Source: Polynucleobacter sp. MWH-Berg-3C6 (GTDB taxonomy: Bacteria > Pseudomonadota > Gammaproteobacteria > Burkholderiales > Burkholderiaceae). Taken from it: DNA of 64,000 nt. Both the position numbers and the translations under genes were made by a program. The stretch covers positions 310,001-374,000 of the forward strand of contig NZ_JACVPN010000001.1 in the NCBI RefSeq assembly GCF_018881855.1, in the 5' to 3' direction. The notes below the pieces were generated by a model. The model saw only the letters and a list, made by a program, of their open reading frames with translations. It searched no databases and was not told the DNA's origin. The stretch's first letter is position 1. Each line of letters opens with the position of its first letter. Shown here in pieces: positions 49,306 through 60,107 of this stretch.

Positions 49306-51906
49306 TCAAGCCCCTAAGGCTTCAAGCAACTCTGTTTCTAGCTGGATTTGTAGTTTTGGATTCTTACCTAGGTTCGCTGCATCAAGCAGCAACACGTCTT
49401 CCACTCGCTCACCCAGAGTATTGATTCGGGCAGTATGTATCGATACTTGGTGTTTCGCTAGTACTCTCGAGATGGTGTAGAGGAGGCCAGTGCGGTCACT
49501 AGCAGATAGTGCAAGCGTGTAATATCTGCCGCGTTCGTCAGGAACCATATGGACGCGAGGCTGAATCGGAAAGGTGCGCGACTGTCTCGATAGACGACCC
49601 ATGCTTGGATTGGGTAATGGATCGGCATTCGTTAAAGCTGCACTTAATTCAAATTCCACCAGCTGAATGATGTCGCGATAGCTGCCGCCCTCATCCACTA
49701 AGTTACTTCCCGAGATTTGGAAGGTGTCTAAAGCATAACCATGGCGCGTTGTGTGGATACGTGCATCCCAGATTGAGAATCCATGCTTTTCAAAGTAGGC
49801 GCAAATTCTGGCAAACAGATCTTCTTGGTCTTTAACGTATACGGCGACTTGTAAGCCCTCACCAATTGGCGACAGCCTTGCACGCACTATAGGTTGATCG
49901 CTATTCACCTTGTTATACAGATGGCGAGTTAACCAGGCAATGTCTGATGAATCCTGTCTTAAAAAGAAGGCGACATCTAACTGCTTCCATAAATCCTCAT
50001 AAGCTTCATCGGTAATGCCATAGAGGCGTAATTTCGCTTTCGATTCCTCTTGATGTTGTGCGAGTTCTGAAGAGGCATCAGGTTTGGCGCCACCTAAGAC
50101 ACGTAATGTGGCGCGATAGAGATCTTCTAGGAGCTTGCCTTTCCAGGCATTCCAGACTTTGGGGCTGGTACCACGGACATCCGCTACAGTTAATAAATAC
50201 AGGGCAGTGAGACGACGTTCATCACCTACCTTTTTGGCGAATGCTTTAACCACATCTGGGTCGGTGATGTCTTGCTTCTGAGCTGTCTGACTCATATTGA
50301 GATGCTCAGCAACCAACCACACTAATAATTCAGTATCTTTTTTATCTAAGCCATGGTCTTTAGCAAACTTTCTCATGTCTGCTTTACCAAGTTGTGAGTG
50401 ATCTCCGCCACGTCCTTTAGCAATATCATGGAAGAGTGCTGCAATAACTAGTAGCCAAGGCTTTTCAAAGTGGGCAATCAGACTGCTACAGTATGGAAAT
50501 TCATGGGTATGTTCAACCACCATGAAGCGACGCACATTCCTCAATACCATCAAGATGTGTTGATCAACTGTGTATACATGAAATAAGTCATGCTGCATCT
50601 GACCAACAATTCTTCTAAAGGCCGGAAGGTAGCGACCCAAGACGCTACTACGATTCATCAAGTGAAATGCGCGGCTTACGCCTTCTGGCTGCTTGAGTAA
50701 CTCCATAAAGAGCGCTTTATTCACAGGGTCAGCACGCCATTTACTGTCCATCTTCTGGCGCACGTTATAAAGCGCTCTAAAAATGGTTGCTGAAAGACTC
50801 TTCACGTTAGATGTTTGGGCAAACACTAAGAAGGTACGCAGAATCTGATCAGGATGTTTTTGGTAAAGCTGGGGATCAGTGATATCTAAAACACCTTGTC
50901 GCTCAATGAAATGCTCATTGCCTTCGCCTGGAATCGGGTGTGTCGTTTTTGATTCCTGAGGAAAGAGAAGCGCTTCAATGTTTTGCAAAAGTACATCGTT
51001 TAACTGTGTAACAGCTTTAGCTGCCCAGTAGTAGCGACGCATGATTGCCTCACTAGCTTCGCGCGAGGACTCTTGCTCTATGCCCATCGTTTTCGCTAAA
51101 GCGGTTTGCAAGTCAAACACTAAGACGTCCTGTCTTCTTCCAGCGAGTAGGTGGAGATTGGCTCTGAGTGTTTCTAGAAAGCGCTGATTGCGGTTGAGCT
51201 CAGTCAACTCACGCTGGGTAACTAAGCCTGCTTCATTTAGATCTTTAAAGGTATTGCCAAGAAGCGCTGCTTTACTAACCCAGGAAATCACTTGTAGGTC
51301 ACGCAATCCACCGGGACTCTCTTTGCAATTAGGCTCTAAGGAGTAGGGCGTGTTCTGATATTTATAGTGACGTTGTATTTGTTCTGCAAGCTTGGCTTGG
51401 AAGAAGGCCTTGGGATCCATGGCGCCTTCGAATGCCTTGGCAAATTCTTTAAAGAGTTGTTTTTTACCGCACAAAAAACGTGCTTCAAGTAAGGAGGTGC
51501 GTACGGTAATGTCTTGTTCTGACTCCGAGATACATTCAGCCACTGTTCTTACAGAAGATGCTATCTCTAGACCGGTGTCCCAACAATTTGCAACATACTG
51601 CTCCACCTTCTTTGATGCTGTGCGTGCTAAATCCTCTTCGGCAGGCAATAAAACCAAAATATCAATATCGGAATAAGGAAATAAAGCACTTCTTCCGTAT
51701 CCGCCAACAGCAACTAGGGTAGCGTCATTATTTAAATCACAATCATTCCAAATTTGAATGAGAAGCTGATCTGTGACTTTGCTTAACTGCTTAGTGAGTT
51801 TGCCAACAGCCTGGGTTTTTTTGAACTCAGCGTATGCAATTTCTCGCGCAGCGCGCAGACTTGCTGCATCGGTAATCTTGTTTGGCGCTTGCTGCAAATC
51901 GCTCAT
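49306..51906 (-). CDS. glnD: PII uridylyltransferase / uridylyl-removing enzyme
   Basis: Nitrogen-status sensor that adds or removes UMP on PII. The 866 residues include the nucleotidyltransferase motif GGYGRS (68-73) with D80 and D82, an HD hydrolase domain ([14 protein letters not shown]) and two C-terminal ACT domains that bind glutamine. ATG 51906 is 4 bases after map, so both are co-transcribed. Confidence 0.97.
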   Translation of the reverse strand: MSDLQQAPNKITDAASLRAAREIAYAEFKKTQAVGKLTKQLSKVTDQLLIQIWNDCDLNNDATLVAVGGYGRSALFPYSDIDILVLLPAEEDLARTASKKVEQYVANCWDTGLEIASSVRTVAECISESEQDITVRTSLLEARFLCGKKQLFKEFAKAFEGAMDPKAFFQAKLAEQIQRHYKYQNTPYSLEPNCKESPGGLRDLQVISWVSKAALLGNTFKDLNEAGLVTQRELTELNRNQRFLETLRANLHLLAGRRQDVLVFDLQTALAKTMGIEQESSREASEAIMRRYYWAAKAVTQLNDVLLQNIEALLFPQESKTTHPIPGEGNEHFIERQGVLDITDPQLYQKHPDQILRTFLVFAQTSNVKSLSATIFRALYNVRQKMDSKWRADPVNKALFMELLKQPEGVSRAFHLMNRSSVLGRYLPAFRRIVGQMQHDLFHVYTVDQHILMVLRNVRRFMVVEHTHEFPYCSSLIAHFEKPWLLVIAALFHDIAKGRGGDHSQLGKADMRKFAKDHGLDKKDTELLVWLVAEHLNMSQTAQKQDITDPDVVKAFAKKVGDERRLTALYLLTVADVRGTSPKVWNAWKGKLLEDLYRATLRVLGGAKPDASSELAQHQEESKAKLRLYGITDEAYEDLWKQLDVAFFLRQDSSDIAWLTRHLYNKVNSDQPIVRARLSPIGEGLQVAVYVKDQEDLFARICAYFEKHGFSIWDARIHTTRHGYALDTFQISGSNLVDEGGSYRDIIQLVEFELSAALTNADPLPNPSMGRLSRQSRTFPIQPRVHMVPDERGRYYTLALSASDRTGLLYTISRVLAKHQVSIHTARINTLGERVEDVLLLDAANLGKNPKLQIQLETELLEALGA

Positions 51907-51910
51907 GGAT

Positions 51911-52747
51911 TTATGCGCTTGCTAGTACTGGCCTGAAAGAAAGACCTTGGACGCAATCAGGTGGGGGGTTACTACCTTCTGACCAGGTTAGGACTTCCAC
52001 ACCAGTTTGCGTAACGAGCAGAGTGTGTTCCCACTGAGCGGATAAGCTGCGATCTTTGGTTTTTACAGTCCATTGATCAGGCATCGTACGAATATCACGC
52101 TTACCAGCATTAATCATAGGTTCGATTGTGAATGTCATGCCGGCTACAAGCTTTTCACCGGTGCCAGGTTTTCCATAGTGAAGAATTTGTGGATCTTGAT
52201 GAAATACTTTTCCAATTCCATGGCCGCAATATTCACGTACAACAGAGTAGCCTGCTTTTTCAGCATGCGTTTGAATCACGTGACCAATATCGCCAAGAGA
52301 CGCGCCGGGTTTAACCTGAGCAATGCCAAGCCACATGCATTCAAAAGTAATTTGGGTAAGGCGTTTTGCCATGACAGAAACTTCACCCACCATAAACATA
52401 CGACTTGTATCGCCATAGTAGCCATCGGGAGTAATGACCGTGATGTCTAAGTTCACGACATCACCGGTTTTTAAAACTTTATTACCGGGAATGCCATGAC
52501 AAATCACATCATTTACGGAGGTGCAAATGGATGCAGGAAATGGGGGGTAGCCTGGAGGCTGATAGTTGAGCGGTGCAGGAATAGTCTTTTGAACATCACG
52601 CATATAGTCGTGGCAAATGCGGTCTAATTCGCTAGTGGTGACTCCAGGTTTAACGTGGGGCGCTACATGATCCAAAACTTCACTAGCCAAGCGGCCAGCT
52701 TCTCGCATCCCAAGGATGTCTTTTTCTGCGGTAAATACACTGTTCAT
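51911..52747 (-). CDS. map: Methionine aminopeptidase type I
   Basis: Removes the initiator methionine from nascent proteins. The 278 residues contain the metal-binding pita-bread motifs ([36 protein letters not shown]). It is divergent from rpsB, the standard arrangement. Confidence 0.97.
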   Translation of the reverse strand: MNSVFTAEKDILGMREAGRLASEVLDHVAPHVKPGVTTSELDRICHDYMRDVQKTIPAPLNYQPPGYPPFPASICTSVNDVICHGIPGNKVLKTGDVVNLDITVITPDGYYGDTSRMFMVGEVSVMAKRLTQITFECMWLGIAQVKPGASLGDIGHVIQTHAEKAGYSVVREYCGHGIGKVFHQDPQILHYGKPGTGEKLVAGMTFTIEPMINAGKRDIRTMPDQWTVKTKDRSLSAQWEHTLLVTQTGVEVLTWSEGSNPPPDCVQGLSFRPVLASA

Positions 52748-52901
52748 GCCTTGATTATCAACGACTTGGGCAGTTTTGGGTGAGTAAGACTGCTTAATAT
52801 TTAGGCAATTACCGCCTTTTAAGGGTCCCCAGTGGCATTTTTAGCTTTGTGTCCTCAGTTCAAATCTAGGGCTGGGCTAGCTAGATCATTGATATTTAAG
52901 C

Positions 52902-52991
52902 TATAATTTTGATCTCAGGTCTATTTTGGACTTGAAATCGCGAGTTGAGCCTTCCAGGGTGGCGTTTTTTAGCGCAGCTAGGACTCAACTT
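52902..52991 (+). promoter_or_regulatory. rpsB promoter -10 and leader hairpin
   Basis: TATAAT at 52902-52907 is a consensus -10 with a poor -35. The roughly 100-base leader can form an 8-bp stem between GAGTTGAG (52942-52949) and CTCAACTT (52984-52991), upstream of the rpsB ribosome site. In other bacteria the rpsB leader binds S2 and represses rpsB-tsf, so this could be such an element. Confidence 0.4.
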
Positions 52992-53015
52992 CAGAACCAA
53001 CCCTTAGGAGAAGTT

Positions 53016-53765
53016 ATGTCAGTAACTATGCGTCAAATGCTGGAAGCCGGTTGCCATTTTGGTCACCAAACACGCTTCTGGTCGCCAAAGATGGCCCCAT
53101 TTATTTTCGGTCATCGCAATAAGATCCACATCATCAACTTGGAAAAAACATTGCCAATGTTTCAGGACTCCCTGAAATTTGCAAAACAAGTTGCTGCTAA
53201 TCGTGGCACGATTTTGTTTGTTGGTACTAAGCGTCAATCACGCGAGATCATTGCTGAAGAAGCAACTCGTGCTGGTATGCCTTATATCGACAGCCGTTGG
53301 TTGGGCGGTACGCTCACCAACTTCAAAACTGTTAAAGGTTCCCTCAAGCGTTTGAAAGATATGGAAGTTGCTAAAGAAGCTGGCGACTGGGAAAAGCTTT
53401 CCAAGAAAGAAGCTTTGACTAACGACCGTGATCTCGATAAATTGCAAAAAGCACTTGGCGGTATTAAAGATTTGAACGGCGTTCCTGATGCGATTTTCGT
53501 AGTGGACGTTGGCTATCACAAGATTGCTATTACTGAAGCTAATAAGCTTGGTATTCCAGTAATCGCCGTTGTAGATACCAACCACTCACCAGAAGGTGTT
53601 GATTACATTATCCCTGGTAACGATGACTCTAGCAAGGCTGTAACCCTCTATGCACGTGGTATTGCTGATGCAATCCTCGAAGGCAAAGCAAACTCTGTTC
53701 AAGAAATCTTGACCGCTGTTAAAGAGGGTGAAGAAGAGTTTGTTGAAGAAGGGAAGGCTGAATAA
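53016..53765 (+). CDS. rpsB: 30S ribosomal protein S2
   Basis: Structural protein of the small subunit, 249 residues, from ATG 53016 with a TAGGAGAAG ribosome site. The start [22 protein letters not shown] is characteristic. A frame extending upstream to 52926 is not coding. The stop overlaps tsf by one base. Confidence 0.98.
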   Translation: MSVTMRQMLEAGCHFGHQTRFWSPKMAPFIFGHRNKIHIINLEKTLPMFQDSLKFAKQVAANRGTILFVGTKRQSREIIAEEATRAGMPYIDSRWLGGTLTNFKTVKGSLKRLKDMEVAKEAGDWEKLSKKEALTNDRDLDKLQKALGGIKDLNGVPDAIFVVDVGYHKIAITEANKLGIPVIAVVDTNHSPEGVDYIIPGNDDSSKAVTLYARGIADAILEGKANSVQEILTAVKEGEEEFVEEGKAE

Positions 53766-54649
53766 TGGCCGCTATTACCGCTGCAATGGTTGGCGAGTTA
53801 CGCGCCAAAACTGATGCTCCAATGATGGAGTGCAAAAAAGCATTGACCGAGGCTGATGGTGATATGGCACGTGCAGAAGAAATTCTGCGTGTAAAGCTTG
53901 GCAGTAAAGCTGGTAAAGCTGCTTCTCGTGTAACTGCTGAAGGTATCGTTGCTTCATCTATCAATGGCACTACTGGTGCTTTGCTTGAAGTGAACTGCGA
54001 GACTGACTTCGTTTCTAAGAATGATGATTTCTTAGCATTTACAAACGAGTGCGTGAAGTTGGTTGCTGAAAAGAATCCAGCTGACGTCGCCGCTTTGTTG
54101 GCATTGCCAATGAATGGTCAAACAGTTGATGAAGTTCGTAGCGCATTGATCGGTAAGATCGGTGAGAACATCATGCCACGTCGCTTCAAGCGTTTTGCTG
54201 GAAGTAGCAAGTTGGTTTCCTACCTCCACGGCACGCGTATCGGTGTAATGGTTGAGTTCGAAGGTGACGAAACTGCCGCTAAAGATGTGGCAATGCACAT
54301 TGCTGCGATGAAGCCAGTGGCTTTATCTACAGCTGATGTTCCTGCTGAATCTATTGCGATTGAGCGTAGCGTTGCTGTTCAGAAAGCTGCTGAATCTGGC
54401 AAGCCACCAGAGATCGTTGAGAAGATGGTTGAAGGCTCAATTCAGAAGTATCTTAAAGAGGTTTCTTTATTGAACCAAGCTTTCGTGAAGAACGATAAGC
54501 AAACTGTTGAGCAAATGCTCAAGGCTGCAAATACAACAATCAAGGGCTTCACCATGTTTGTTGTAGGCGAGGGCATTGAGAAGCGTCAAGACGACTTTGC
54601 GGCTGAAGTTGCTGCTCAGGTAGCTGCTGCCTCAAAAGCTACCGCGTAA
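53765..54649 (+). CDS. tsf: Elongation factor Ts
   Basis: Guanine-nucleotide exchange factor for EF-Tu. The 294 residues start [24 protein letters not shown], contain the [10 protein letters not shown] segment, and match full-length Ts. Coupled to rpsB (TAATG overlap). Confidence 0.98.
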   Translation: MAAITAAMVGELRAKTDAPMMECKKALTEADGDMARAEEILRVKLGSKAGKAASRVTAEGIVASSINGTTGALLEVNCETDFVSKNDDFLAFTNECVKLVAEKNPADVAALLALPMNGQTVDEVRSALIGKIGENIMPRRFKRFAGSSKLVSYLHGTRIGVMVEFEGDETAAKDVAMHIAAMKPVALSTADVPAESIAIERSVAVQKAAESGKPPEIVEKMVEGSIQKYLKEVSLLNQAFVKNDKQTVEQMLKAANTTIKGFTMFVVGEGIEKRQDDFAAEVAAQVAAASKATA

Positions 54650-54690
54650 TTAGCCGTTTTGGGGTTGTCCCCGGATGGTCAGTAATACCC

Positions 54691-54726
54691 AAAAGGGCAT
54701 AGAAACCTTAGTTTCTATGCCCTTTT
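54691..54726 (+). terminator. Terminator after rpsB-tsf
   Basis: A perfect 16-bp stem (AAAAGGGCATAGAAAC with its complement) and CTTA loop, with T-rich end. The downstream pyrH promoter begins within its tail. Confidence 0.92.
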
Positions 54727-54754
54727 GTTTGATCTTTCTCAAGCCCTTTATAAT
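54725..54754 (+). promoter_or_regulatory. Promoter of the pyrH operon
   Basis: TTGTTT, 18-base spacer, TATAAT. It overlaps the tail of the preceding terminator and lies 81 bases before pyrH, showing that the pyrH to lpxD run can start separately from rpsB-tsf. Confidence 0.65.
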
Positions 54755-54835
54755 TTGGCGGAGATATTAAAAAGTGCTTAAAGATCAATAAGCTAAGTAA
54801 GCAAATTACTTGGCAAATTACGGAAAAATAAAAAC

Positions 54836-55546
54836 ATGCCAGCCTACAAACGTGTCCTCCTCAAATTATCTGGTGAAGCCCTGATGGGGGATGATGCTTT
54901 TGGCATCAATCCAGTCACTATTGATTCCATGGTTTCAGAAATTGCACAGGTAGTTAGTAGCGGTGTGGAATTGGCAATTGTGATTGGTGGCGGAAACATT
55001 TTCCGTGGTGTCGCCGGCGGTGCCGCAGGTATGGATCGCGCTACTGCAGACTATATGGGTATGTTGGCGACCATGATGAACTCCCTTGCGTTACAAGATG
55101 CATTGCGTCAAAAAGGGGTTGAGGCTCGCGTGCAATCCGCACTTCGTATGGATCAAGTAGTTGAGCCTTATATTCGTCCGCGCGCTATTCGTGCGATGAG
55201 CGAAGGTAAGGTCGTCATTTTTGCAGCTGGCACAGGTAACCCGTTCTTTACAACCGATACTGCAGCCGCTCTGCGTGGTGCTGAGATGGGCGTTGATGTC
55301 ATGCTTAAGGCAACTAAGGTTGATGGTATCTATAGTGCGGATCCAGTAAAAGATCCAACAGCTACGCTTTATAAGACTATTACCTTTGATGAAGCAATCA
55401 TCAAAAACTTACAGGTTATGGATGCAACTGCATTTGCATTGTGTCGTGATCGCAAGCTACCAATCAAAGTATTTTCAATACTCAAGCCGGGCGCTCTCAT
55501 GCGGGTAGTACAGGGCGAGTCTGAAGGTACTTTGGTACATGTTTAA
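54836..55546 (+). CDS. pyrH: Uridylate kinase
   Basis: Phosphorylates UMP to UDP. The 236 residues have the amino-acid-kinase motifs [20 protein letters not shown] and [16 protein letters not shown]. Followed 11 bases later by frr. Confidence 0.98.
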   Translation: MPAYKRVLLKLSGEALMGDDAFGINPVTIDSMVSEIAQVVSSGVELAIVIGGGNIFRGVAGGAAGMDRATADYMGMLATMMNSLALQDALRQKGVEARVQSALRMDQVVEPYIRPRAIRAMSEGKVVIFAAGTGNPFFTTDTAAALRGAEMGVDVMLKATKVDGIYSADPVKDPTATLYKTITFDEAIIKNLQVMDATAFALCRDRKLPIKVFSILKPGALMRVVQGESEGTLVHV

Positions 55547-55557
55547 TAGGAGGCCTG

Positions 55558-56118
55558 ATGTCTGCAGCAGAAATTAAATCCACAACTGATCAAAAGATGC
55601 AAAAGTCTCTAGAGTCTTTGAAGAGTAGTTTGGCAAAGATTCGTTCGGGACGTGCTAACCCAGGAATTTTGGAGCACATTCAGGTGGAGTACTACGGTAA
55701 CCCTACTCCTTTGAGTCAAGTGGCTAGCTTGGGTTTAGCTGATGCTCGAACCATCAATGTTCAGCCATTTGAAAAAACAATGGTCGCAGTGGTCGAAAAG
55801 GCAATTCGTGATTCTGATTTGGGCCTAAACCCAGCATCACAAGGCACTGTAATTCGCGTACCAATGCCTGCTTTGACTGAAGAGCGTCGTCGTGAGCTCA
55901 CCAAAGTAGTGAAAAGTGAAGGTGAAGATGCAAAGATTGCAGTTCGCAATTTGCGTCGCGATGCTAATGAGCATTTAAAGCGTCTCACTAAAGATAAAGA
56001 AATTTCTGAGGATGATGAGCGTCGTGCGACTGATGATATTCAGAAGATGACAGACAAAGCAGTTGTTGATATCGATAAGATCATTTCTGAAAAAGAAAAA
56101 GAGATCATGACGGTTTAA
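55558..56118 (+). CDS. frr: Ribosome recycling factor
   Basis: Splits post-termination ribosomes with EF-G. The 186 residues match the family, with [12 protein letters not shown] and [20 protein letters not shown]. An AGGAGG ribosome site lies before ATG 55558. Confidence 0.98.
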   Translation: MSAAEIKSTTDQKMQKSLESLKSSLAKIRSGRANPGILEHIQVEYYGNPTPLSQVASLGLADARTINVQPFEKTMVAVVEKAIRDSDLGLNPASQGTVIRVPMPALTEERRRELTKVVKSEGEDAKIAVRNLRRDANEHLKRLTKDKEISEDDERRATDDIQKMTDKAVVDIDKIISEKEKEIMTV

Positions 56119-56143
56119 GGACCCGATTGAATTTTTGCTTCTT

Positions 56144-56917
56144 ATGACTCAACACCTTAGCTCAACCAAGGATATTCCAGAGGTAAGCGCCATTCCTCGC
56201 CACGTGGCGATCATCCTGGATGGTAATGGTCGCTGGGCTAGCAAACGTTTGATGCCGCGTGTTGCAGGTCACTCAGAAGGCTTGGGTGCTGTTCGTAAAA
56301 TTGTTCAGGAATGTCGTCGAATTGGTGTTGAATACTTAACGGTGTTTGCATTTAGTTCAGAAAATTGGCGTCGTCCGCCTGAAGAAGTTGGTTTTCTCAT
56401 GAAGTTGTTTCTCAAATCGCTCAAGGGTGAAGTTTCACGCCTTGCTGAAAACGATATTCGCTTACGTTTAATTGGGGATTTAAGTCGTTTTGATGGGGCT
56501 ATTCAGGAAATGGTGCAGTTTTCAGAAGAAAAGACTGCAGGTTGTAAAGCGCTGACTCTGACCATTGCAGCGAACTACGGCGGTCGCTGGGATATTCTGC
56601 AGGCAATGAGTAAGTGCTTGGCTGCTAACCCGAACTTAAAGCCTCAAGATGTCAGTGAGGATTTATTGCAACCCCATCTTTCAATGGCTTATGCCCCAGA
56701 GCCAGATTTATTTATCCGCACTGGCGGTGAGCAGCGTATTAGTAATTTCTTATTGTGGCAATTGGCTTATACAGAGTTATATTTCACTGATGTTTTGTGG
56801 CCAGACTTTGATGAAGCGGAGCTTCATAAGGCGTTTGATTGGTTTGGTCAACGTGAGCGTCGTTTTGGGCGCACTAGCGCTCAACTTGCATCGCAAGTCC
56901 TTTGCGATCCGGTTTAA
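56144..56917 (+). CDS. uppS: Undecaprenyl diphosphate synthase
   Basis: Makes the C55 lipid carrier for cell-wall synthesis. From ATG 56144 the protein has 257 residues with the active-site DGNGRWA motif and the C-terminal [20 protein letters not shown] at 56135 is an alternative. 18 bases before cdsA. Confidence 0.96.
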   Translation: MTQHLSSTKDIPEVSAIPRHVAIILDGNGRWASKRLMPRVAGHSEGLGAVRKIVQECRRIGVEYLTVFAFSSENWRRPPEEVGFLMKLFLKSLKGEVSRLAENDIRLRLIGDLSRFDGAIQEMVQFSEEKTAGCKALTLTIAANYGGRWDILQAMSKCLAANPNLKPQDVSEDLLQPHLSMAYAPEPDLFIRTGGEQRISNFLLWQLAYTELYFTDVLWPDFDEAELHKAFDWFGQRERRFGRTSAQLASQVLCDPV

Positions 56918-56935
56918 TTACTCAAGCTATCTAAA

Positions 56936-57763
56936 ATGTTAAGAACCAGAATAATTACTGCCCTTGTTTTATTGGCAGTATTTCTGCCGACCTTATTCTT
57001 ATTGCCCGCGGTATATATTGGCGCCTTCTTCCTGGTCGCTTTACTAGCCGCCGCTTGGGAGTGGGGTCGCTTATTGACACCAGAGACAGGCCGGGCAGCT
57101 TGGCTGTATGCATTATTTTGCTTGGCTATTATTTTGCTCTTGCTGGGTATGCAAAATGCATCATGGCAATTTGGATTGCTACTTTTAGCAGTCATCTTCT
57201 GGTTCTTTATTGCCCCATTTCTTTTGGCAAAGGGCATGAATCTTTCTTTGCAGAAGTTGCGCCCCTTCTATGTGGTGATTGGCTTGATTCTGTTGCCAGC
57301 AACCTGGTTTTCATTGGTCTTCTTGCGTGAGCTAGGCTTGGCATTCCTGTTGACTAGTATCGCTTTGGTTTGGGTAGCAGATATTGGCGCTTACTTTGTT
57401 GGTAAAGCATTTGGCAAACATAAGTTGGCTGTACAAATCAGTCCAGGCAAATCAATTGAAGGCGCCATCGGCGGTCTAGTGCTTTGTTATGGTTATGCCT
57501 TACTCTGCGTCATTTATTTACCTCTTGAATCTACCTTGTTTGGTGCTTGGGCGATTCGTTTTGGTTGGGTACCCATGTTTGTGATGGTTACTGTACTGAC
57601 TGCTTTTAGTATCTTTGGAGATCTCTTCGAGTCTCAGTTAAAACGTTTGGCCGGAGTTAAAGATAGCAGCCAGTTGTTGCCGGGCCATGGTGGCGTGCTT
57701 GATCGTGTAGATGCCTTAATTCCAACCATGCCGATTGCAGCATTATTAGCGGGATTTGTCTGA
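56936..57763 (+). CDS. cdsA: Phosphatidate cytidylyltransferase
   Basis: Makes CDP-diacylglycerol for phospholipid synthesis. The 275 residues are a multi-helix membrane protein ending in the signature [17 protein letters not shown]. The stop overlaps dxr by one base. Confidence 0.97.
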   Translation: MLRTRIITALVLLAVFLPTLFLLPAVYIGAFFLVALLAAAWEWGRLLTPETGRAAWLYALFCLAIILLLLGMQNASWQFGLLLLAVIFWFFIAPFLLAKGMNLSLQKLRPFYVVIGLILLPATWFSLVFLRELGLAFLLTSIALVWVADIGAYFVGKAFGKHKLAVQISPGKSIEGAIGGLVLCYGYALLCVIYLPLESTLFGAWAIRFGWVPMFVMVTVLTAFSIFGDLFESQLKRLAGVKDSSQLLPGHGGVLDRVDALIPTMPIAALLAGFV

Positions 57764-58953
57764 TGACAGTAAAGCAAGTTGCCATTCTGGGTTCTACAGG
57801 ATCTATCGGTGTGAATACATTAGATGTGATTCGTGCACATCCAGAGCGATTTAAAGTAGCTGCACTGACAGCGAGTAAGCAAGTAGATCTATTGGCACAG
57901 CAGTGCATAGAATTTAAGCCTGCAATTGCAGTACTTGCCGACGCTGATGGCGCAGCTCGGCTAGAGAAGTTATTGCGCGATCAGAAAATCAATACACAAG
58001 TCCTATATGGCCCCCAGGCTCTAGTAACTGCAGTGACGGACTCTGGATGCGATACCGTCATGGCTGCCATAGTGGGCGCGGCAGGCTTAGTGCCTACCTT
58101 AGCAGCAGCTGAAGCAGGAAAAAGAGTCTTACTGGCCAATAAGGAAGCTCTAGTCATGTCTGGCAATCTCTTTATGCAAGCCATGAAGCAGGGTGGTGGC
58201 GAGTTACTCCCAATCGATAGTGAGCACAATGCCATCTTTCAGTGCCTACCGAATCAATTTACGAAAGCGCCAGCACCAGGACTGGGTGTTGAGGAGCTTT
58301 GGTTAACTGCTTCCGGCGGTCCATTTCGTAATACCCCATTGGAGCAATTACGAAGCATCACGCCTGAGCAAGCATGCGCTCATCCAAACTGGGTAATGGG
58401 CAGAAAAATTTCAGTTGATTCAGCAACAATGATGAATAAAGGTCTCGAAGTGATTGAGGCTTTTTGGTTGTTTGGTTTGCCTTTAGAAAAAATTAAAGTA
58501 TTAATTCATCCGCAAAGCGTAGTGCACTCCATGGTGCGCTACCGTGATGGCTCTGTGATTGCTCAATTAGGTCAACCTGATATGCGCACTCCAATCGCTT
58601 ATGGTTTAGCTTGGCCCGAGCGCATCGATGCGGGTGTTGCGCCATTAAGCTTGACTCAATTAGCAGTGTTGAGTTTTAACGAGCCAGACTTGGCTCGCTT
58701 CCCCTGTTTGTCTTTGGCATTTGCCGCCGCAAAAGTAGGAGGTACAGCACCTACCGTTCTGAATGCAGCCAATGAGATTGCGGTGGCAGCATTTTTGGAT
58801 GAAGGAATGCCTTATTTGCAAATCTCTGCAGTTGTTGAGAAAGTATTAAATACAATGCCAATGTCAGATGCAGGTTCAATTGAATCTATTTTGGAGATTG
58901 ATGCGCAGGCTAGAAAAGTAGCGCGTGATTTCATCAAAACTCTCAACTCTTAA
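57763..58953 (+). CDS. dxr: 1-deoxy-D-xylulose 5-phosphate reductoisomerase
   Basis: Second step of the MEP isoprenoid route that also feeds UppS. The 396 residues have the NADPH-binding GSTGSIG near the N-terminus, the NKEAL segment, the catalytic SEHNAIFQ and NPNW-type segments. Coupled to cdsA. Confidence 0.98.
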   Translation: MTVKQVAILGSTGSIGVNTLDVIRAHPERFKVAALTASKQVDLLAQQCIEFKPAIAVLADADGAARLEKLLRDQKINTQVLYGPQALVTAVTDSGCDTVMAAIVGAAGLVPTLAAAEAGKRVLLANKEALVMSGNLFMQAMKQGGGELLPIDSEHNAIFQCLPNQFTKAPAPGLGVEELWLTASGGPFRNTPLEQLRSITPEQACAHPNWVMGRKISVDSATMMNKGLEVIEAFWLFGLPLEKIKVLIHPQSVVHSMVRYRDGSVIAQLGQPDMRTPIAYGLAWPERIDAGVAPLSLTQLAVLSFNEPDLARFPCLSLAFAAAKVGGTAPTVLNAANEIAVAAFLDEGMPYLQISAVVEKVLNTMPMSDAGSIESILEIDAQARKVARDFIKTLNS

Positions 58954-58976
58954 TTAAAAAGTTACTAGGAATTTAT

Positions 58977-60107
58977 TTGCAGGCACTTATTACTCTTGCT
59001 GCATTTTTAGTCACCCTCGGCGTGCTGGTAAGCTTTCATGAGTTTGGACATTTTTTAGCAGCGCGCTTGTGTGGTGTTCGTGTACTACGATTCGCGGTTG
59101 GATTTGGTAAACCCTTATTTACCTATGTTGCGAACAATAAAACTGAGTGGGTTCTCGCCTCCATTCCCTTGGGTGGTTATGTGAAGTTGCTCGATGGGCG
59201 AGACCGTGAGCAAACCATTACTTTTGCAGATCAGCCCCAATCTTTTGATTGCAAACCACTGTGGCAGAGATCTTTCATTGTTGCGGCTGGTCCATTTGCC
59301 AATTTTTTCTTGGCGGTAGTTTTATTCGCTGTGATTTACGTTTCTGGTGCGCCACAATTGCCTGCGATCTTGAAGGCACCCCCTGAAAATTCAGTGGCAG
59401 CCAAATTAGGTGTTTTAGAAGGGGATCGTGTTATTGGTTGGCAGAGTCTATCGAATTCAAATTCTGCGCCCCTTTCTGGTGAATTTGAGCCTGTACCAAG
59501 TTGGAATGCATTACGCTGGATTCTCTTGGATGCGTTGACCGCTAAGTCTGGCTTTGCCTTGGAAATGCAAAGCCCTTCAGGCGGTAGTCACGTGAAGACC
59601 TTTTTAGCCTCGGATATGCCGCAGGCAGGCCCGGAAACTGACCCCATGTTAGCTCTTGGTGTGCTGCCTAAGTCGACACCCCTTGCAGAGTGGAATGAGT
59701 TGAAATTGGGGCCGGTTGATGCCTTAGGGTTTGCAGCCGAAAGGGTCTGGCTAATTACTAAAGTCTCGGTAAGGCTCATGGCTGCACTATTTACTGGAAA
59801 TGCCTCCCTAAAGCAGCTCGGAGGGCCATTAAGTATTGCGGATATGGCAGGCAAGTCTGCCCAGGTAGGTTGGCAGCCATTTTTTGCATTTTTAGCACTT
59901 ATAAGTATTAGCATTGGCTTGCTGAATTTGCTGCCTTTCCCGATGCTTGATGGGGGTCAGCTACTGTATGATGCATGGGAGTTGGTCGCTGGTAAGAGGA
60001 TATCGATTTCGCTGCAAGAACAGTTCCAAAAAGTGGGCTTTCTACTGCTGATTTCTCTGTCTCTGCTGGCCTTGTTTAATGATTTACAACGCTATTTTTC
60101 GCCTTGA
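58977..60107 (+). CDS. rseP: RseP/RasP site-2 protease
   Basis: Inner-membrane zinc metalloprotease of the sigma-E envelope stress pathway. The 376 residues have HEFGH (21-25), a PDZ region, and the LDGGQL motif near the C-terminus. TTG 58977 follows TAGGAATT. The frame overlaps bamA by 4 bases. Confidence 0.97.
   Translation: MQALITLAAFLVTLGVLVSFHEFGHFLAARLCGVRVLRFAVGFGKPLFTYVANNKTEWVLASIPLGGYVKLLDGRDREQTITFADQPQSFDCKPLWQRSFIVAAGPFANFFLAVVLFAVIYVSGAPQLPAILKAPPENSVAAKLGVLEGDRVIGWQSLSNSNSAPLSGEFEPVPSWNALRWILLDALTAKSGFALEMQSPSGGSHVKTFLASDMPQAGPETDPMLALGVLPKSTPLAEWNELKLGPVDALGFAAERVWLITKVSVRLMAALFTGNASLKQLGGPLSIADMAGKSAQVGWQPFFAFLALISISIGLLNLLPFPMLDGGQLLYDAWELVAGKRISISLQEQFQKVGFLLLISLSLLALFNDLQRYFSP

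Noticed and set aside
52926..53015. N-terminal extension of S2
   Set aside because: S2 starts at MSVTMRQML with its own ribosome site; the upstream part is the leader.
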